Source: Leptospiraceae bacterium (lineage in GTDB: Bacteria; Spirochaetota; Leptospiria; Leptospirales; Leptospiraceae). Taken from it: 64,000 bases of DNA. A program made the position numbers and the translations under genes. The DNA is taken from NCBI GenBank assembly GCA_016708435.1, contig JADJFV010000033.1, positions 62,001 through 126,000 on the forward strand, in the 5' to 3' direction. The notes beneath the pieces were generated by a model that saw only the letters and a list, made by a program, of their open reading frames with translations, did no database searches and was not told the DNA's origin. Below, piece by piece: positions 51,985-61,063 of the stretch (positions are counted from its first letter, which is position 1; each line of letters opens with the position of its first letter).

Positions 51985-53079
51985 CTAGACTACGACTCGT
52001 TTTATCTCACGCGAATTCACAGGCTGAATAATTCCTAATTCGGTGACGATACCGGAAATATACTTTGCAGGCGTTACATCAAAAGATGGATTGAGTGCTC
52101 TTGCTTTAACAGGGGAGAGAATACCTTTTGGAAGGTAAGGATTTCCATTTAAATCTTTTAAGAAAGAATTTTGCGTTAGCTCTTCTTCTTCTCTCATCTC
52201 GATTGGAATTTGCGATCCATCTTTAATGGAAAAATCAAAGCTAGTCTTAGTTGCTGCCACATAAAAAGGAATTTTATTTTCCTTTGCGACAATAGATAGT
52301 GCATAGGTTCCAATCTTATTCGCAGTATCACCGTTAGGCGCAATTCTATCTGCACCAACAATCACCGCATCTATCTTTCGATTTTGAAATAACCAGGCAC
52401 TCATTCCTTCTGCGATAATATAGCAGGGAATATTTTCTTCTTGCATTTCCCAGGCTGTAAGCCTTGAGCCTTGTTGGTAAGGTCTTGTTTCATCTGCATA
52501 GACCGTGAGTTTGTAACCTGCATCTCGAAGAGAGCGGATAATGCCGATTGCCGTTCCATGCCCTGCTGTAGCAAGTGCGCCGGTATTGCAATGAGTCAGA
52601 ATGGAAAGTTCTTTTGGTCTTTTAGGAAAAAGACTTAAACTGTTTTTCCCAATTTGTAGATTCCATTTTAAATCTTGTTCTAAAAGAGATAATGCATATT
52701 TTTCAGATAATTGGATTAGCTCTTTCAGAGTCTTGGTTAAATATACGGTCTCGGTTATTAATTTTAAATAGTCTTCAATAGCAAGTCGGAGGTTAACAGC
52801 CGTTGGTCTCGACTCTAATAGAGTCTTTGTCTTGCGCAAAAAATTATTGTATACTAATTTCTCTTTTGCATTTTTTAATTCTAAGACTAATCCGAATATG
52901 CCGGTCAAGGCAATTGCAGGCGCACCGCGAACTACCATCGACTTTATGCAGAATATTACGTCTTCTAAAGACTTACAGTCGATGAATTCTTTACTCGCAG
53001 GAATCTTTCTTTGGTCAAGAAGAGAAAGTCTATTTCCTTTCCAAAGTATTGATTTGAGAATTTCTCTTTGCGCCATCAT
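51985..53079 (-). CDS. mtnA: S-methyl-5-thioribose-1-phosphate isomerase
   Basis: The product is 364 residues with the eIF2B-like fold and MtnA landmarks: SMVVRGAPAIALTGIFGL, THCNTGALATAGHGTAIGIIRS (active-site Cys), YADETRPYQQGSRLTAWEM, VGADRIAPNGDTANKIGTY (active-site Asp). It isomerises methylthioribose-1-phosphate to the ribulose form in methionine salvage. It is nine bases after ppnP, so the two are one transcript. Confidence 0.96.
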   Translation of the reverse strand: MMAQREILKSILWKGNRLSLLDQRKIPASKEFIDCKSLEDVIFCIKSMVVRGAPAIALTGIFGLVLELKNAKEKLVYNNFLRKTKTLLESRPTAVNLRLAIEDYLKLITETVYLTKTLKELIQLSEKYALSLLEQDLKWNLQIGKNSLSLFPKRPKELSILTHCNTGALATAGHGTAIGIIRSLRDAGYKLTVYADETRPYQQGSRLTAWEMQEENIPCYIIAEGMSAWLFQNRKIDAVIVGADRIAPNGDTANKIGTYALSIVAKENKIPFYVAATKTSFDFSIKDGSQIPIEMREEEELTQNSFLKDLNGNPYLPKGILSPVKARALNPSFDVTPAKYISGIVTELGIIQPVNSREIKRVVV

Positions 53080-53088
53080 TGCTTTTGA

Positions 53089-53370
53089 CTAAAAATAAAG
53101 GCAAAGGTAAGCTGTATCTTCCTTCACTCTCAATTGGAATTTTTCGTTAGCCGCTACTGTAAAAGATTCATTCTTTCCAAAATCTTTCCATTCTGATTCA
53201 CCCGGGAGTTTAACAGTGAGTAACCCTGAGATGACAGTCATAATTTCTTTTTGTGAAGTTCCAAATTCATAGTGTCCGGGTGCCATTACCCCCACAGTGG
53301 CAGGCGCCTCATTTGTTTTAAATCCGATTGATTTTACTTTTCCTTCAAAATACTCATTTACTTTAAACAT
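53089..53370 (-). CDS. ppnP: Pyrimidine/purine nucleoside phosphorylase
   Basis: The product is 93 residues, a single cupin of the PpnP (formerly DUF1255) family: FEGKVKSIGF, TVGVMAPGHYEFGTSQKEIMTVISGLLTVKLPG, FTVAANEKFQLRV. It phosphorolyses a range of nucleosides to base and ribose-1-phosphate. It leads the pair with mtnA, which hints that one substrate could be methylthioadenosine (inference). Confidence 0.93.
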   Translation of the reverse strand: MFKVNEYFEGKVKSIGFKTNEAPATVGVMAPGHYEFGTSQKEIMTVISGLLTVKLPGESEWKDFGKNESFTVAANEKFQLRVKEDTAYLCLYF

Positions 53371-53475
53371 AATCTTCCTTCTTAATTAACAATAAAACTA
53401 CTCTTTTTATAAAATGATTTTATTACAAGGAAAAACTCTTGCCTTAATTACTCCTAGTCTTTTTATATAGACAAT

Positions 53476-55047
53476 ATGGCAAAAAAAATCTCCACTGTAA
53501 TTTTCTTATTTTATTTGTTTATTTTTTCCCTAACGTTTTGTAAAGACCAAAGTAGAAATCTGACAATCATTTCCGGATCAGAAAACGAATCGATGGAACC
53601 AATCATCAAGCGATTCGCTGATGAAAACAATTTAACAATTAATATGAAATACAAAGGCTCTGTCGATATCATGATAGATCTTGCTAAAGAAAATAATGAG
53701 TTTGATGCAGTCTGGCCTGCCAGCACTCTTTGGGTAGGACTCGGTGATACAAATAAAAAAGTAAAACACCTAAAGTCTATCATGACATCGCCTATCGTAT
53801 TTGGAATCCGAAAAAGTTTGGCACTTGAACTTGGTTTTGTAAATAAAGAAGTAACTGTCAAAGATATATTAAGTGCGATTCGTTCTAAGAAATTAAAATT
53901 TATAATGACTTCTGCTACTCAATCAAACTCTGGTACCTCAGCGTATCTCGGATTTCTATACGCTCTCCTTGGCAATCCAGAAACGATTACTGAAAAGGAT
54001 CTCGCAAATCCTACTTTAAGAAAAGATATGAAAGAACTGCTAAGAGGTATTAACCGCTCATCTGGTAGTTCCGGCTGGCTCAAAGAACTTTTCTTAAATG
54101 GAAAATATGATGCAATGGTAAATTACGAATCTCTAATATTAGAAACTAATAAAATACTTGTCTCACGAGGAGAGGAGCCTCTTTATCTAGTCTATCCAAT
54201 TGATGGAATTGTTATTTCTGATTCCCCCTTAGGCTATATCAATTCGGGAAATCAAAAGAAAGAAGAATCTTTCAAGAAATTACAAGACTATCTTTTATCA
54301 GAAAAGATTCAAAAAGAAATTTTACAATCAGGACGACGAGTGGGATTTGGTGGAACAATTGAGAACTCAGATAAAACTGTGTTTAATCCAGATTGGGGTG
54401 TTGATACACAAAAAATTATTTCTCCTATTAAACTTCCCTCTGCTGATATTATTCGAAAAGCACTTAGCATTTACCAGCAAGATTTTAGAAAAAGTTCTTA
54501 TACTGTATTCTGTCTAGATTTTTCTGATAGCATGACCGGCAAAGGTGAAAAAGAATTAAAGGAAGCAATGAATTTACTTTTAGATAAGAAAAAAGCAGAG
54601 CAATACTTTATTAACTTTTCTCCCTCGGACAAAATTGTTGTTATCCCCTTCAGTGATATAACAATTGATACTTGGAAAGCTAACGGCAATAATCGGAAAG
54701 AAATTGAAACTCTAAACTCGCAGATTCAAGAATTGGCGCCAAGTGGGGCAACTGATATTTATTCTCCTGTTATAGAAGCCCTTGCAGAATTGGAAAATAT
54801 TGATACAGACCAATACTCTCCTGCAATTATTTTGATGACGGACGGAGTCTCAAACTCTGGAAAGGAATTTGCAGACGTTAGCCGCAAATATAAGAACGCA
54901 GGAGTAGACATTCCTGTGTTTTCCATTATGTTCGGTGAAGCTTCGGAAAGCCAATTAAAAGAAATTTCTAAACTAACTCACGCGCGAGTATTTGATGGTA
55001 GATCTGATTTGATACAGGCATTTCGAACAGCCAAAGGTTATAATTAA
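53476..55047 (+). CDS. Lipoprotein with solute-binding domain fused to VWA domain
   Basis: The product is 523 residues. The signal peptide ends in LTFC (lipid Cys22). Residues about 28-330 form a type 2 periplasmic binding domain (LTIISGSENESMEPIIKRFADENN, VDIMIDLAKENNEFDAVWPASTLW). Residues 340-520 are a von Willebrand A domain with a complete MIDAS: Asp348-x-Ser350-x-Ser352 (LDFSDS), Thr426 (GATDIY) and Asp456 (MTDGVS). It should act outside the inner membrane in metal-dependent binding. It is coupled to the next gene by base overlap (TAATGA). No transporter genes lie nearby. Confidence 0.88.
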   Translation: MAKKISTVIFLFYLFIFSLTFCKDQSRNLTIISGSENESMEPIIKRFADENNLTINMKYKGSVDIMIDLAKENNEFDAVWPASTLWVGLGDTNKKVKHLKSIMTSPIVFGIRKSLALELGFVNKEVTVKDILSAIRSKKLKFIMTSATQSNSGTSAYLGFLYALLGNPETITEKDLANPTLRKDMKELLRGINRSSGSSGWLKELFLNGKYDAMVNYESLILETNKILVSRGEEPLYLVYPIDGIVISDSPLGYINSGNQKKEESFKKLQDYLLSEKIQKEILQSGRRVGFGGTIENSDKTVFNPDWGVDTQKIISPIKLPSADIIRKALSIYQQDFRKSSYTVFCLDFSDSMTGKGEKELKEAMNLLLDKKKAEQYFINFSPSDKIVVIPFSDITIDTWKANGNNRKEIETLNSQIQELAPSGATDIYSPVIEALAELENIDTDQYSPAIILMTDGVSNSGKEFADVSRKYKNAGVDIPVFSIMFGEASESQLKEISKLTHARVFDGRSDLIQAFRTAKGYN

Positions 55048-55679
55048 TGAAAAATTTTCTTAAAGATAAAGTAACCGTAAAAGGAAATTTATTTGCGGGG
55101 TTAACGGGTGGTAGCCTATTCTCGTTTTTCTTTTTGTTTTTAAATCTTCCGCTCACTGTATCAGTGCCTGCGTCTATCGTTTCTTATATTGCAGGGCTAA
55201 TGATTTTTGCTAAAGCAAATAAAGATTACAATTTGAATTTTGATATTGGTTCCGGGGAAGGGAAAAGATCGAAAGAAATTTTACAAGAATTTCTAAAGAA
55301 AATCAATGATTTAAAATTTCATGCGTCTTCTATCAAGAATGCAAAGATTAAGCAAAAGACGGATGAAATTATTTTAGTTGTAGAAAAAATTTATTCTAAT
55401 TTCGAAAAAGATCCTTCGGATATCACACAAGCGAGACAATTTCTTTTGTATTATATGGAATCTACTGTAAAAATCATTCAACTATATGTCGACTTGAGTT
55501 CACAGGATTCCAATTCTAAAGAATTAAAAGCCGCTCTCGTAAGAGGGGAATCAATTTTAGATTTGATTTTACATGCGTTTCAAGTGCAGCAATCACGATT
55601 TTTGAGTAATGATGTAATGGATTTTAATACAGAGATAGAAGTGTTAGAGAAGACTTTAAAAATGGAGAGCATGGAGTAA
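55047..55679 (+). CDS. XpaC-like membrane protein
   Basis: The product is 210 residues with two close membrane helices at about 14-55 (LFAGLTGGSLFSFFFLFLNLPLTVSVPASIVSYIAGLMIF). A helical cytoplasmic domain of the XpaC (5-bromo-4-chloroindolyl phosphate hydrolysis) type follows (ILQEFLKKINDLKFHASSIKNAKIKQKTDEIILVVEKIY). XpaC is typically partnered with TelA-type toxic-anion resistance proteins; here a VWA/solute-binding protein precedes it and another binding protein follows, with four-base or smaller gaps. Confidence 0.75.
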   Translation: MKNFLKDKVTVKGNLFAGLTGGSLFSFFFLFLNLPLTVSVPASIVSYIAGLMIFAKANKDYNLNFDIGSGEGKRSKEILQEFLKKINDLKFHASSIKNAKIKQKTDEIILVVEKIYSNFEKDPSDITQARQFLLYYMESTVKIIQLYVDLSSQDSNSKELKAALVRGESILDLILHAFQVQQSRFLSNDVMDFNTEIEVLEKTLKMESME

Positions 55680-55682
55680 GAT

Positions 55683-56756
55683 ATGGATGATTTGAATAAA
55701 ATAATTGGCGTAATAGTATTAGCCGCAATGATTGGAGCCGGGATCTTTTTTAAAATGTATAAGTCCGATTCTGATGCAATCGTTTTAAAGGGTTATATCG
55801 GAGGAGAGAAGGCAAATTTTCTTGAGAACGAAAAAGTTAAAAAAATTTTAAAGTCAAAATATAAAATTATCATAGAATATTCAAAAGCTGGCTCTATCGA
55901 AATGGTGCAAAGCTCTCCTGTGGATAATATGGATTTTCTCTGGCCTTCGAGTCAAGTAGCCCTCGAATTATTTAAAATTAAGAATCCAAAGAAGATTGTA
56001 AAGTCTGAGATTATTTTAAATTCTCCCATCGTTTTTTATAGCTGGGATTTAGTGGCAGATGCACTTATCAAAGAAGAAATTGTAACAAAAAAAGAAAATT
56101 CATTCTATATCAGTGACTTCAAAAAGCTAATACAAATTATCTCCTCTAAGAAAAAATGGAATGATATTGGTTTAAAAGAATTGTATGGAAATATTCTTAT
56201 TCTCTCAACTGATCCAACTAAGTCAAATTCAGGAACAATGTTTGCTGGGTTGCTCGCAAATATAATAAGCGGAGATACGTTAGACGAAAGTTCTCTTCAA
56301 GAAGTGGGAGCCGAAGTAAGAGATTATTTCGCAAGACTCGGTTATATGGAAACATCTTCTTCTGATTTGTTTGAACAGTATTTAAAAACAGGAATGGGTG
56401 CAAAACCAATCATCGCCGGATACGAAAATCAAATTGTAGAATTTTCAATTGAACATGCTGACTTCTGGCCGAAAGTAAAAGAGAAAATTCGAATCCTATA
56501 TCCGATTCCTACTGTTTGGAGTTCACAACCACTGATTATTTTAAATCCAAGAGCGGTTCATTTAATCACTGCCTTACAAGACAAAGAGATACAACAGATC
56601 GCATGGGAAAAACACGGATTTAGAACTGGAGTGATTGGACAAGAGAATGATCCGAAAATTTTAGAAGTCGTTGGTATTCCTGAGAGCATAACGCAGGTTG
56701 TTCCCATGCCAAATCCAATCATCATGGAAAAATTAATCAAAATAATTAAACCCTGA
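55683..56756 (+). CDS. Membrane-anchored solute-binding-fold protein
   Basis: The product is 357 residues with an N-terminal membrane helix (IIGVIVLAAMIGAGIFF) kept as an anchor. A type 2 binding-protein fold follows (LKGYIGGEKANFL, IIIEYSKAGSIEMVQSSPVDNMDFLWPSSQVAL, STDPTKSNSGTMFAGLLANII, IPTVWSSQPLIILNP). The FLWPSSQ and SNSG stretches match equivalent positions in the VWA fusion protein two genes upstream, so the two are paralogous. It starts three bases after the XpaC-like gene. Function unknown; a signalling or ligand-capture role without transport is plausible. Confidence 0.78.
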   Translation: MDDLNKIIGVIVLAAMIGAGIFFKMYKSDSDAIVLKGYIGGEKANFLENEKVKKILKSKYKIIIEYSKAGSIEMVQSSPVDNMDFLWPSSQVALELFKIKNPKKIVKSEIILNSPIVFYSWDLVADALIKEEIVTKKENSFYISDFKKLIQIISSKKKWNDIGLKELYGNILILSTDPTKSNSGTMFAGLLANIISGDTLDESSLQEVGAEVRDYFARLGYMETSSSDLFEQYLKTGMGAKPIIAGYENQIVEFSIEHADFWPKVKEKIRILYPIPTVWSSQPLIILNPRAVHLITALQDKEIQQIAWEKHGFRTGVIGQENDPKILEVVGIPESITQVVPMPNPIIMEKLIKIIKP

Positions 56757-56768
56757 ATTAAATAAACT

Positions 56769-59252
56769 ATGAGTAAACTTCCGATTCACGAAGTATTAGA
56801 AGAAGTAAAGAATACTCTTAGAGCAAATCAGACCGTAATTTTAGAAGCGGCACCGGGAGCAGGCAAGACTACTGTTGTTCCTATTTCGCTACTCGAAGAA
56901 GAATGGTTGAGAGGCAAATCGATATTACTCTTAGAGCCAAGGCGACTCGCTGCGCGCAATGCTGCAAGTCGTATGTCAAATACTCTGAAAGAAGAAGTTG
57001 GTGGAGTTGTAGGTTACAGAATTCGTTTTGAATCGAAGGTTAGCTCTCGCACTCGAGTAGAAGTAGTGACAGAAGGAATTTTTACAAGAAGAATTCAATC
57101 TGATCCCGAGCTAAAAAACGTTGGGCTTGTTATCTTTGATGAATTTCACGAGAGAAATTTACAAACCGATCTAGGACTAGCACTTGCTCTTGAAGTGCAA
57201 TCAGCATTACGCGAAGACTTAAAGATTTTAGTCATGTCTGCGACGTTAGACGGGAAAATGCTTTCTAGTTTTTTAAGTGCACCTGTTGTTAAGAGTGAAG
57301 GGCGAGTCTATCCTGTTGATGTTCGTTATACCAATGCATCCAAAGATAAATTGAATGTGGCAATTCTTTCTGCAATTAAAACTGCTCTAGCGGATAAGGG
57401 TGATATACTTGTATTCCTGCCAGGCTCAGGTGAGATTAGAAGAGTCCAAAGAGAGCTAGAAGAAAACTTTAATCTTGTGAATACTCTTATTTGTCCGCTC
57501 TATGGAGATCTTTCTCCAAAAGACCAAGAGATTGCGGTGAATCCAGATAAGTCTGGAAGAAGAAAAATAATATTATCCACAAACATTGCAGAGTCCAGTT
57601 TGACGATTGAAGGAGTAGGCATTGTAATTGACTCCGGTTTTTGTAGGATACCGCGCTTTGATCCTTCTAGCGGAATGTCAAAGCTTGTCACGACTGAGAT
57701 CGCAAAAGATTCTGTCACACAGAGAACGGGTCGTGCAGGTCGGCTTGGTCCCGGCATCGCCTATCGTATTTGGTCAAAGGAAGAAGAAAAACACTTCGCC
57801 GAAAAAACGAAACCAGAAATTTTAGAAACAGAACTTTCTCAATTCTTACTTGAAGTAAGTTCTTGGGGCGCTCAGGTAGAAGATTTACGACTGCTTGATA
57901 CACCACAGGAAAGTTCAGTGGCTCGTTCCAAATCTCTTTTGCAAAGCTTGCAGCTTTTAGATAAGAGCGGAAGAATTACTGAATTAGGAAAACAAGTCAT
58001 TAAACTGCCTTTGCATCCTAGGTTGGGGTATATGATTGTTACCTGCTTCCATACAGAGGATTTATACCTAGCCTGTATACTTGCTGCTCTATTGAATGAA
58101 AAAAACATTTTCTCTGCAGGTCATTTCAGTTATCGTCAAGCAGACTTGGCTTTACAAATGGAAGAATTCTTAAAAAATCCAAACTCCTACAATGCTAGAA
58201 AAATTAAAATCTCTGCTGAGGAGATATTCAGAATTAGCTCCCATTCGAAAGAACAGGTTTTCAAGTCTACTGATTTAGCAAGAATTGGTATCTTGTTGAG
58301 TTATGCTTATCCGGATAGAATTGCAAAGATAAGAGAAAAGAAAAGTCTGCGATATAAACTTTCCTCTGGCAAAGGGGCAACTCTTCGCGAGCATGATTCT
58401 TTGTTAGGAAATGAATTCCTTGTGATCGCGGAATTAGACGGGGATAACAAAGAGTCAATCGTCTTCTCCGCTGCTAAAATTACACTCGAGCAAATTCTAG
58501 AATCTAACAAGAATCGGATTCAACATAAACGAAGTGCAAGGCTAGATGAAAGCACGGGAAGAATCTCTGTAGCAGAAGAAACGATTTTAGGTGAATTGGT
58601 GTTAGTCGTAAAAGAAATTCAAGAAGCGGTTACAAGTGATTTGCTTCTTGATGTATGGAAGAATTATCTTACCGACAATGGCTTATCGGTATTACCCTGG
58701 ACAGAAGATTCTGAGAATTTCAAAATGAGATCTGAGTTTTTACGAACACAGGGAGAAGACTTGCCTTCTTTGGAGGAGGAAGTTTTACTTGCGAGCTTAG
58801 ATAAGTGGATTCTGCCCTTTCTTGGCTCTACTCGAAAAGTTTCAGAATTAAAGAATCTAGATTTACTTTCCATCTTACAATCCATGTATTCCTATGAACA
58901 ATTGCAGATTATCACGAAAGAAGCTCCAGAGCGTATGGAAGTTCCAAGTGGCTCTAAAATAAAGCTTGTATACAAAAAAGAAGAAGTCATTCTATCTGTA
59001 AAGCTTCAAGAACTATTTGGTCTAATGGAAACTCCGCGTGTTGCTCGCGGCAAAATACCATTAACCTTACAGCTATTATCTCCGTCTCAAAGACCAATTC
59101 AAATTACAAAAGACTTAGCAGGTTTTTGGGAGAGAACGTATATTGAGGTTAAAAAGGAATTAGCCGGTAGATATCCAAGACATCCTTGGCCTGATAATCC
59201 TAAAGAAGCACAGGCTACAAAGTTTACGAAAAAGAAAGCCTATTCTTCTTGA
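56769..59252 (+). CDS. hrpB: ATP-dependent helicase HrpB
   Basis: The product is 827 residues, near the family norm. DEAH-type helicase motifs are: I AAPGAGKTT, II DEFH (in VIFDEFHERN), III SATLDG, V STNIAESSLTIEGV, VI QRTGRAGRLGPG. The HrpB-specific C-terminal region follows, ending PLTLQLLSPSQRPIQITKDLAGFWERTYIEVKKELAGRYPRHPWPDNP, which is diagnostic. It is a nucleic-acid helicase of uncertain physiological role. Its 3' end overlaps the convergent neighbour by 13 bases. Confidence 0.96.
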   Translation: MSKLPIHEVLEEVKNTLRANQTVILEAAPGAGKTTVVPISLLEEEWLRGKSILLLEPRRLAARNAASRMSNTLKEEVGGVVGYRIRFESKVSSRTRVEVVTEGIFTRRIQSDPELKNVGLVIFDEFHERNLQTDLGLALALEVQSALREDLKILVMSATLDGKMLSSFLSAPVVKSEGRVYPVDVRYTNASKDKLNVAILSAIKTALADKGDILVFLPGSGEIRRVQRELEENFNLVNTLICPLYGDLSPKDQEIAVNPDKSGRRKIILSTNIAESSLTIEGVGIVIDSGFCRIPRFDPSSGMSKLVTTEIAKDSVTQRTGRAGRLGPGIAYRIWSKEEEKHFAEKTKPEILETELSQFLLEVSSWGAQVEDLRLLDTPQESSVARSKSLLQSLQLLDKSGRITELGKQVIKLPLHPRLGYMIVTCFHTEDLYLACILAALLNEKNIFSAGHFSYRQADLALQMEEFLKNPNSYNARKIKISAEEIFRISSHSKEQVFKSTDLARIGILLSYAYPDRIAKIREKKSLRYKLSSGKGATLREHDSLLGNEFLVIAELDGDNKESIVFSAAKITLEQILESNKNRIQHKRSARLDESTGRISVAEETILGELVLVVKEIQEAVTSDLLLDVWKNYLTDNGLSVLPWTEDSENFKMRSEFLRTQGEDLPSLEEEVLLASLDKWILPFLGSTRKVSELKNLDLLSILQSMYSYEQLQIITKEAPERMEVPSGSKIKLVYKKEEVILSVKLQELFGLMETPRVARGKIPLTLQLLSPSQRPIQITKDLAGFWERTYIEVKKELAGRYPRHPWPDNPKEAQATKFTKKKAYSS

Positions 59253-60583
59253 GGAAGCGCCTTCAATTGTCTGAGCGCGTATTTACCTCTCAGTTCACGC
59301 ACTCTTAAATGAATCAACTCGCTTAAGCTATCTACCATTTTCTTTTTGTTTGGGTCATCAATTCTAGATTTAATTTTTTCTTTTACTGTATAAAATGCAT
59401 TAGCCCTAATTTCTTTTGGTAGATTTCCGAAAAGGGATTTTAGAATTTTGATATGTGTATCATTTAAAATTCCCTTTTCATCTTCGGAAATGCATTTGTC
59501 TACAAAATCGGCAAGAGGCATTTCTCCTAGAATTTCATCTCTCTCTGAAAGGATTAAAAAGTATATGGTTCGAATCTCTCTTTGTGAAACACGAAGCTTC
59601 TCTTCTAGGTTCTGAAAGAAAAAAGATAAATCATCTAGAGTTTGATTTGGCTTTTTTACAACTTCTTTCATGATGAGGTAAATGAGAGTTACGTGCTTCT
59701 CACCTATTTCTGGGACATCTTTCTTGAGTCTATTGGTAATGGTTCGAATTGCTTCTTGCACATTAAAATTGGAACTTGCATCTTTGAAAAAAGATTTAAT
59801 TTCAAATAATAGAATGTCTACAATATACGCATAATCAAGTTTAGTCTTTAATAGATCAGCGCCAGGTCCATGTGCAAGAGCTTCGAGTTTTGCATCTGAA
59901 TCGCTGAGTGGACTTTTCTCTTCTGTCGTTGATTGCGTCTGAGCGTTGTTAGCCACATATTCTTCTGCGACGGTTTGTAAATGTTGAGCTGCATAAAAAA
60001 CAGTTTGCACATAAGTTCCAACCAGTTTGATTCGATCTAGAAACTTAGGCATATTGTTTCCATTCTTAATCCAAGTCAAGCATTTACGAACTTGATCGCC
60101 TTGCTGTTTTCCAAAGAAAGCAATGTCACCGCCGGAAAGAAAAGGAAAAATATTTTGATTGGCTATGAATTTTTGTGCATCGCTTAGGCTGACAGTGGCT
60201 GTGCTAATATCCATTGTGTCAGTGCTGATGAATGAAATTTGAGAAGGATTGCGGGTAATCTTAAAAAAGTCTTCTTCATCCCAGAGACGTTTTACCAGAA
60301 TATGAATCATCTGGTTATAGCCTATGGTCTTGAGTTTGTTTTGCTTTGGTGGGGGGAAAAAATAGGACTTATTGTTTTTTTTGTCATAAAAAACAGCCTT
60401 AATTTCATCTTGAATTCTCTTTTCGTAAGTGGTTCCCCTCTGAAAATTTAGGTAAACCTTTAATGCATTGGCGACAGTATTCTCATCGCTTTGATTTAAG
60501 ATAATTTGACCTTCTAGATCCTCTAACAACTTGCCCATAAAAACCGTATTAACCTTATTAACATAGGCTCTAAATTTCTTCAA
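59240..60583 (-). CDS. Unrecognised 447-residue helical protein
   Basis: It has no signal peptide or membrane segment and is mostly helical. A basic N-terminus (MKKFRAYVNKVNTVFMGKLLEDLE) is followed by a Ser/Asp/Glu-rich disordered linker around residues 215-235 (AQTQSTTEEKSPLSDSD) and a long helical C-terminal half. No enzymatic motif is seen. It probably represents a lineage-specific cytoplasmic protein; the divergent gene 114 bases away starts another operon. Confidence 0.75.
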   Translation of the reverse strand: MKKFRAYVNKVNTVFMGKLLEDLEGQIILNQSDENTVANALKVYLNFQRGTTYEKRIQDEIKAVFYDKKNNKSYFFPPPKQNKLKTIGYNQMIHILVKRLWDEEDFFKITRNPSQISFISTDTMDISTATVSLSDAQKFIANQNIFPFLSGGDIAFFGKQQGDQVRKCLTWIKNGNNMPKFLDRIKLVGTYVQTVFYAAQHLQTVAEEYVANNAQTQSTTEEKSPLSDSDAKLEALAHGPGADLLKTKLDYAYIVDILLFEIKSFFKDASSNFNVQEAIRTITNRLKKDVPEIGEKHVTLIYLIMKEVVKKPNQTLDDLSFFFQNLEEKLRVSQREIRTIYFLILSERDEILGEMPLADFVDKCISEDEKGILNDTHIKILKSLFGNLPKEIRANAFYTVKEKIKSRIDDPNKKKMVDSLSELIHLRVRELRGKYALRQLKALPQEE

Positions 60584-60697
60584 GAATTTATTTCAGCAAA
60601 ACTTTTTGGATAAATGAACCCTAGAATTCAAAATAATTGCTTACTAATTCCAAACTATAAATAAGGTAGTCGAAAAAAAAACAGTCGGAGCAAGCGA

Positions 60698-61063
60698 ATG
60701 GAAAATATACCAGAAGAAATCATAGAAAAAATCAACTCTTTGCAACAAGACCACAAATTCAAGATTATAAAGTATATTGAACGAGAAATTGAAGTAGGCA
60801 GAACACCTTCTGTAGAGGAGCTTTCTAGCATCATCCGGTATTTGAAGGAAGGGGATAAGAAAACCACACTCCATGAAATAGAGGGTATTTCGATTGAAAA
60901 GGAAAAACCTAAGAAATCTAATCAAGTCAGCGAAAAATGGAATTGCGTTACCTGCCGATTTCAAGAGTCTGGAATTTGTAAAAATAAAAAATCGGAATTA
61001 TACGAGTCAAAGGTGTTTGCGTCAATCGTTTGCGTGCATTTTTTGGCTCAAAAGCCAACATGA
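60698..61063 (+). CDS. Small protein with C-terminal four-cysteine cluster
   Basis: The product is 121 residues. The N-terminal half is helical with an acidic surface (IPEEIIEKINSLQQDHKFKIIKYIEREIEVG). The C-terminus holds C-x2-C-x7-C-x17-C (NCVTCRFQESGICKNKKSE...IVCVHFL), a likely metal or iron-sulfur site. GGAG precedes the ATG by eight bases. Its TGA overlaps the start of the hydrolase gene (ATGA). No family recognised. Confidence 0.65.
   Translation: MENIPEEIIEKINSLQQDHKFKIIKYIEREIEVGRTPSVEELSSIIRYLKEGDKKTTLHEIEGISIEKEKPKKSNQVSEKWNCVTCRFQESGICKNKKSELYESKVFASIVCVHFLAQKPT

Noticed and set aside
53476..56756. ABC-type anion uptake operon
   Set aside because: No permease or ATPase gene is adjacent, and one binding domain is fused to a VWA domain, so a transporter call is not supported.
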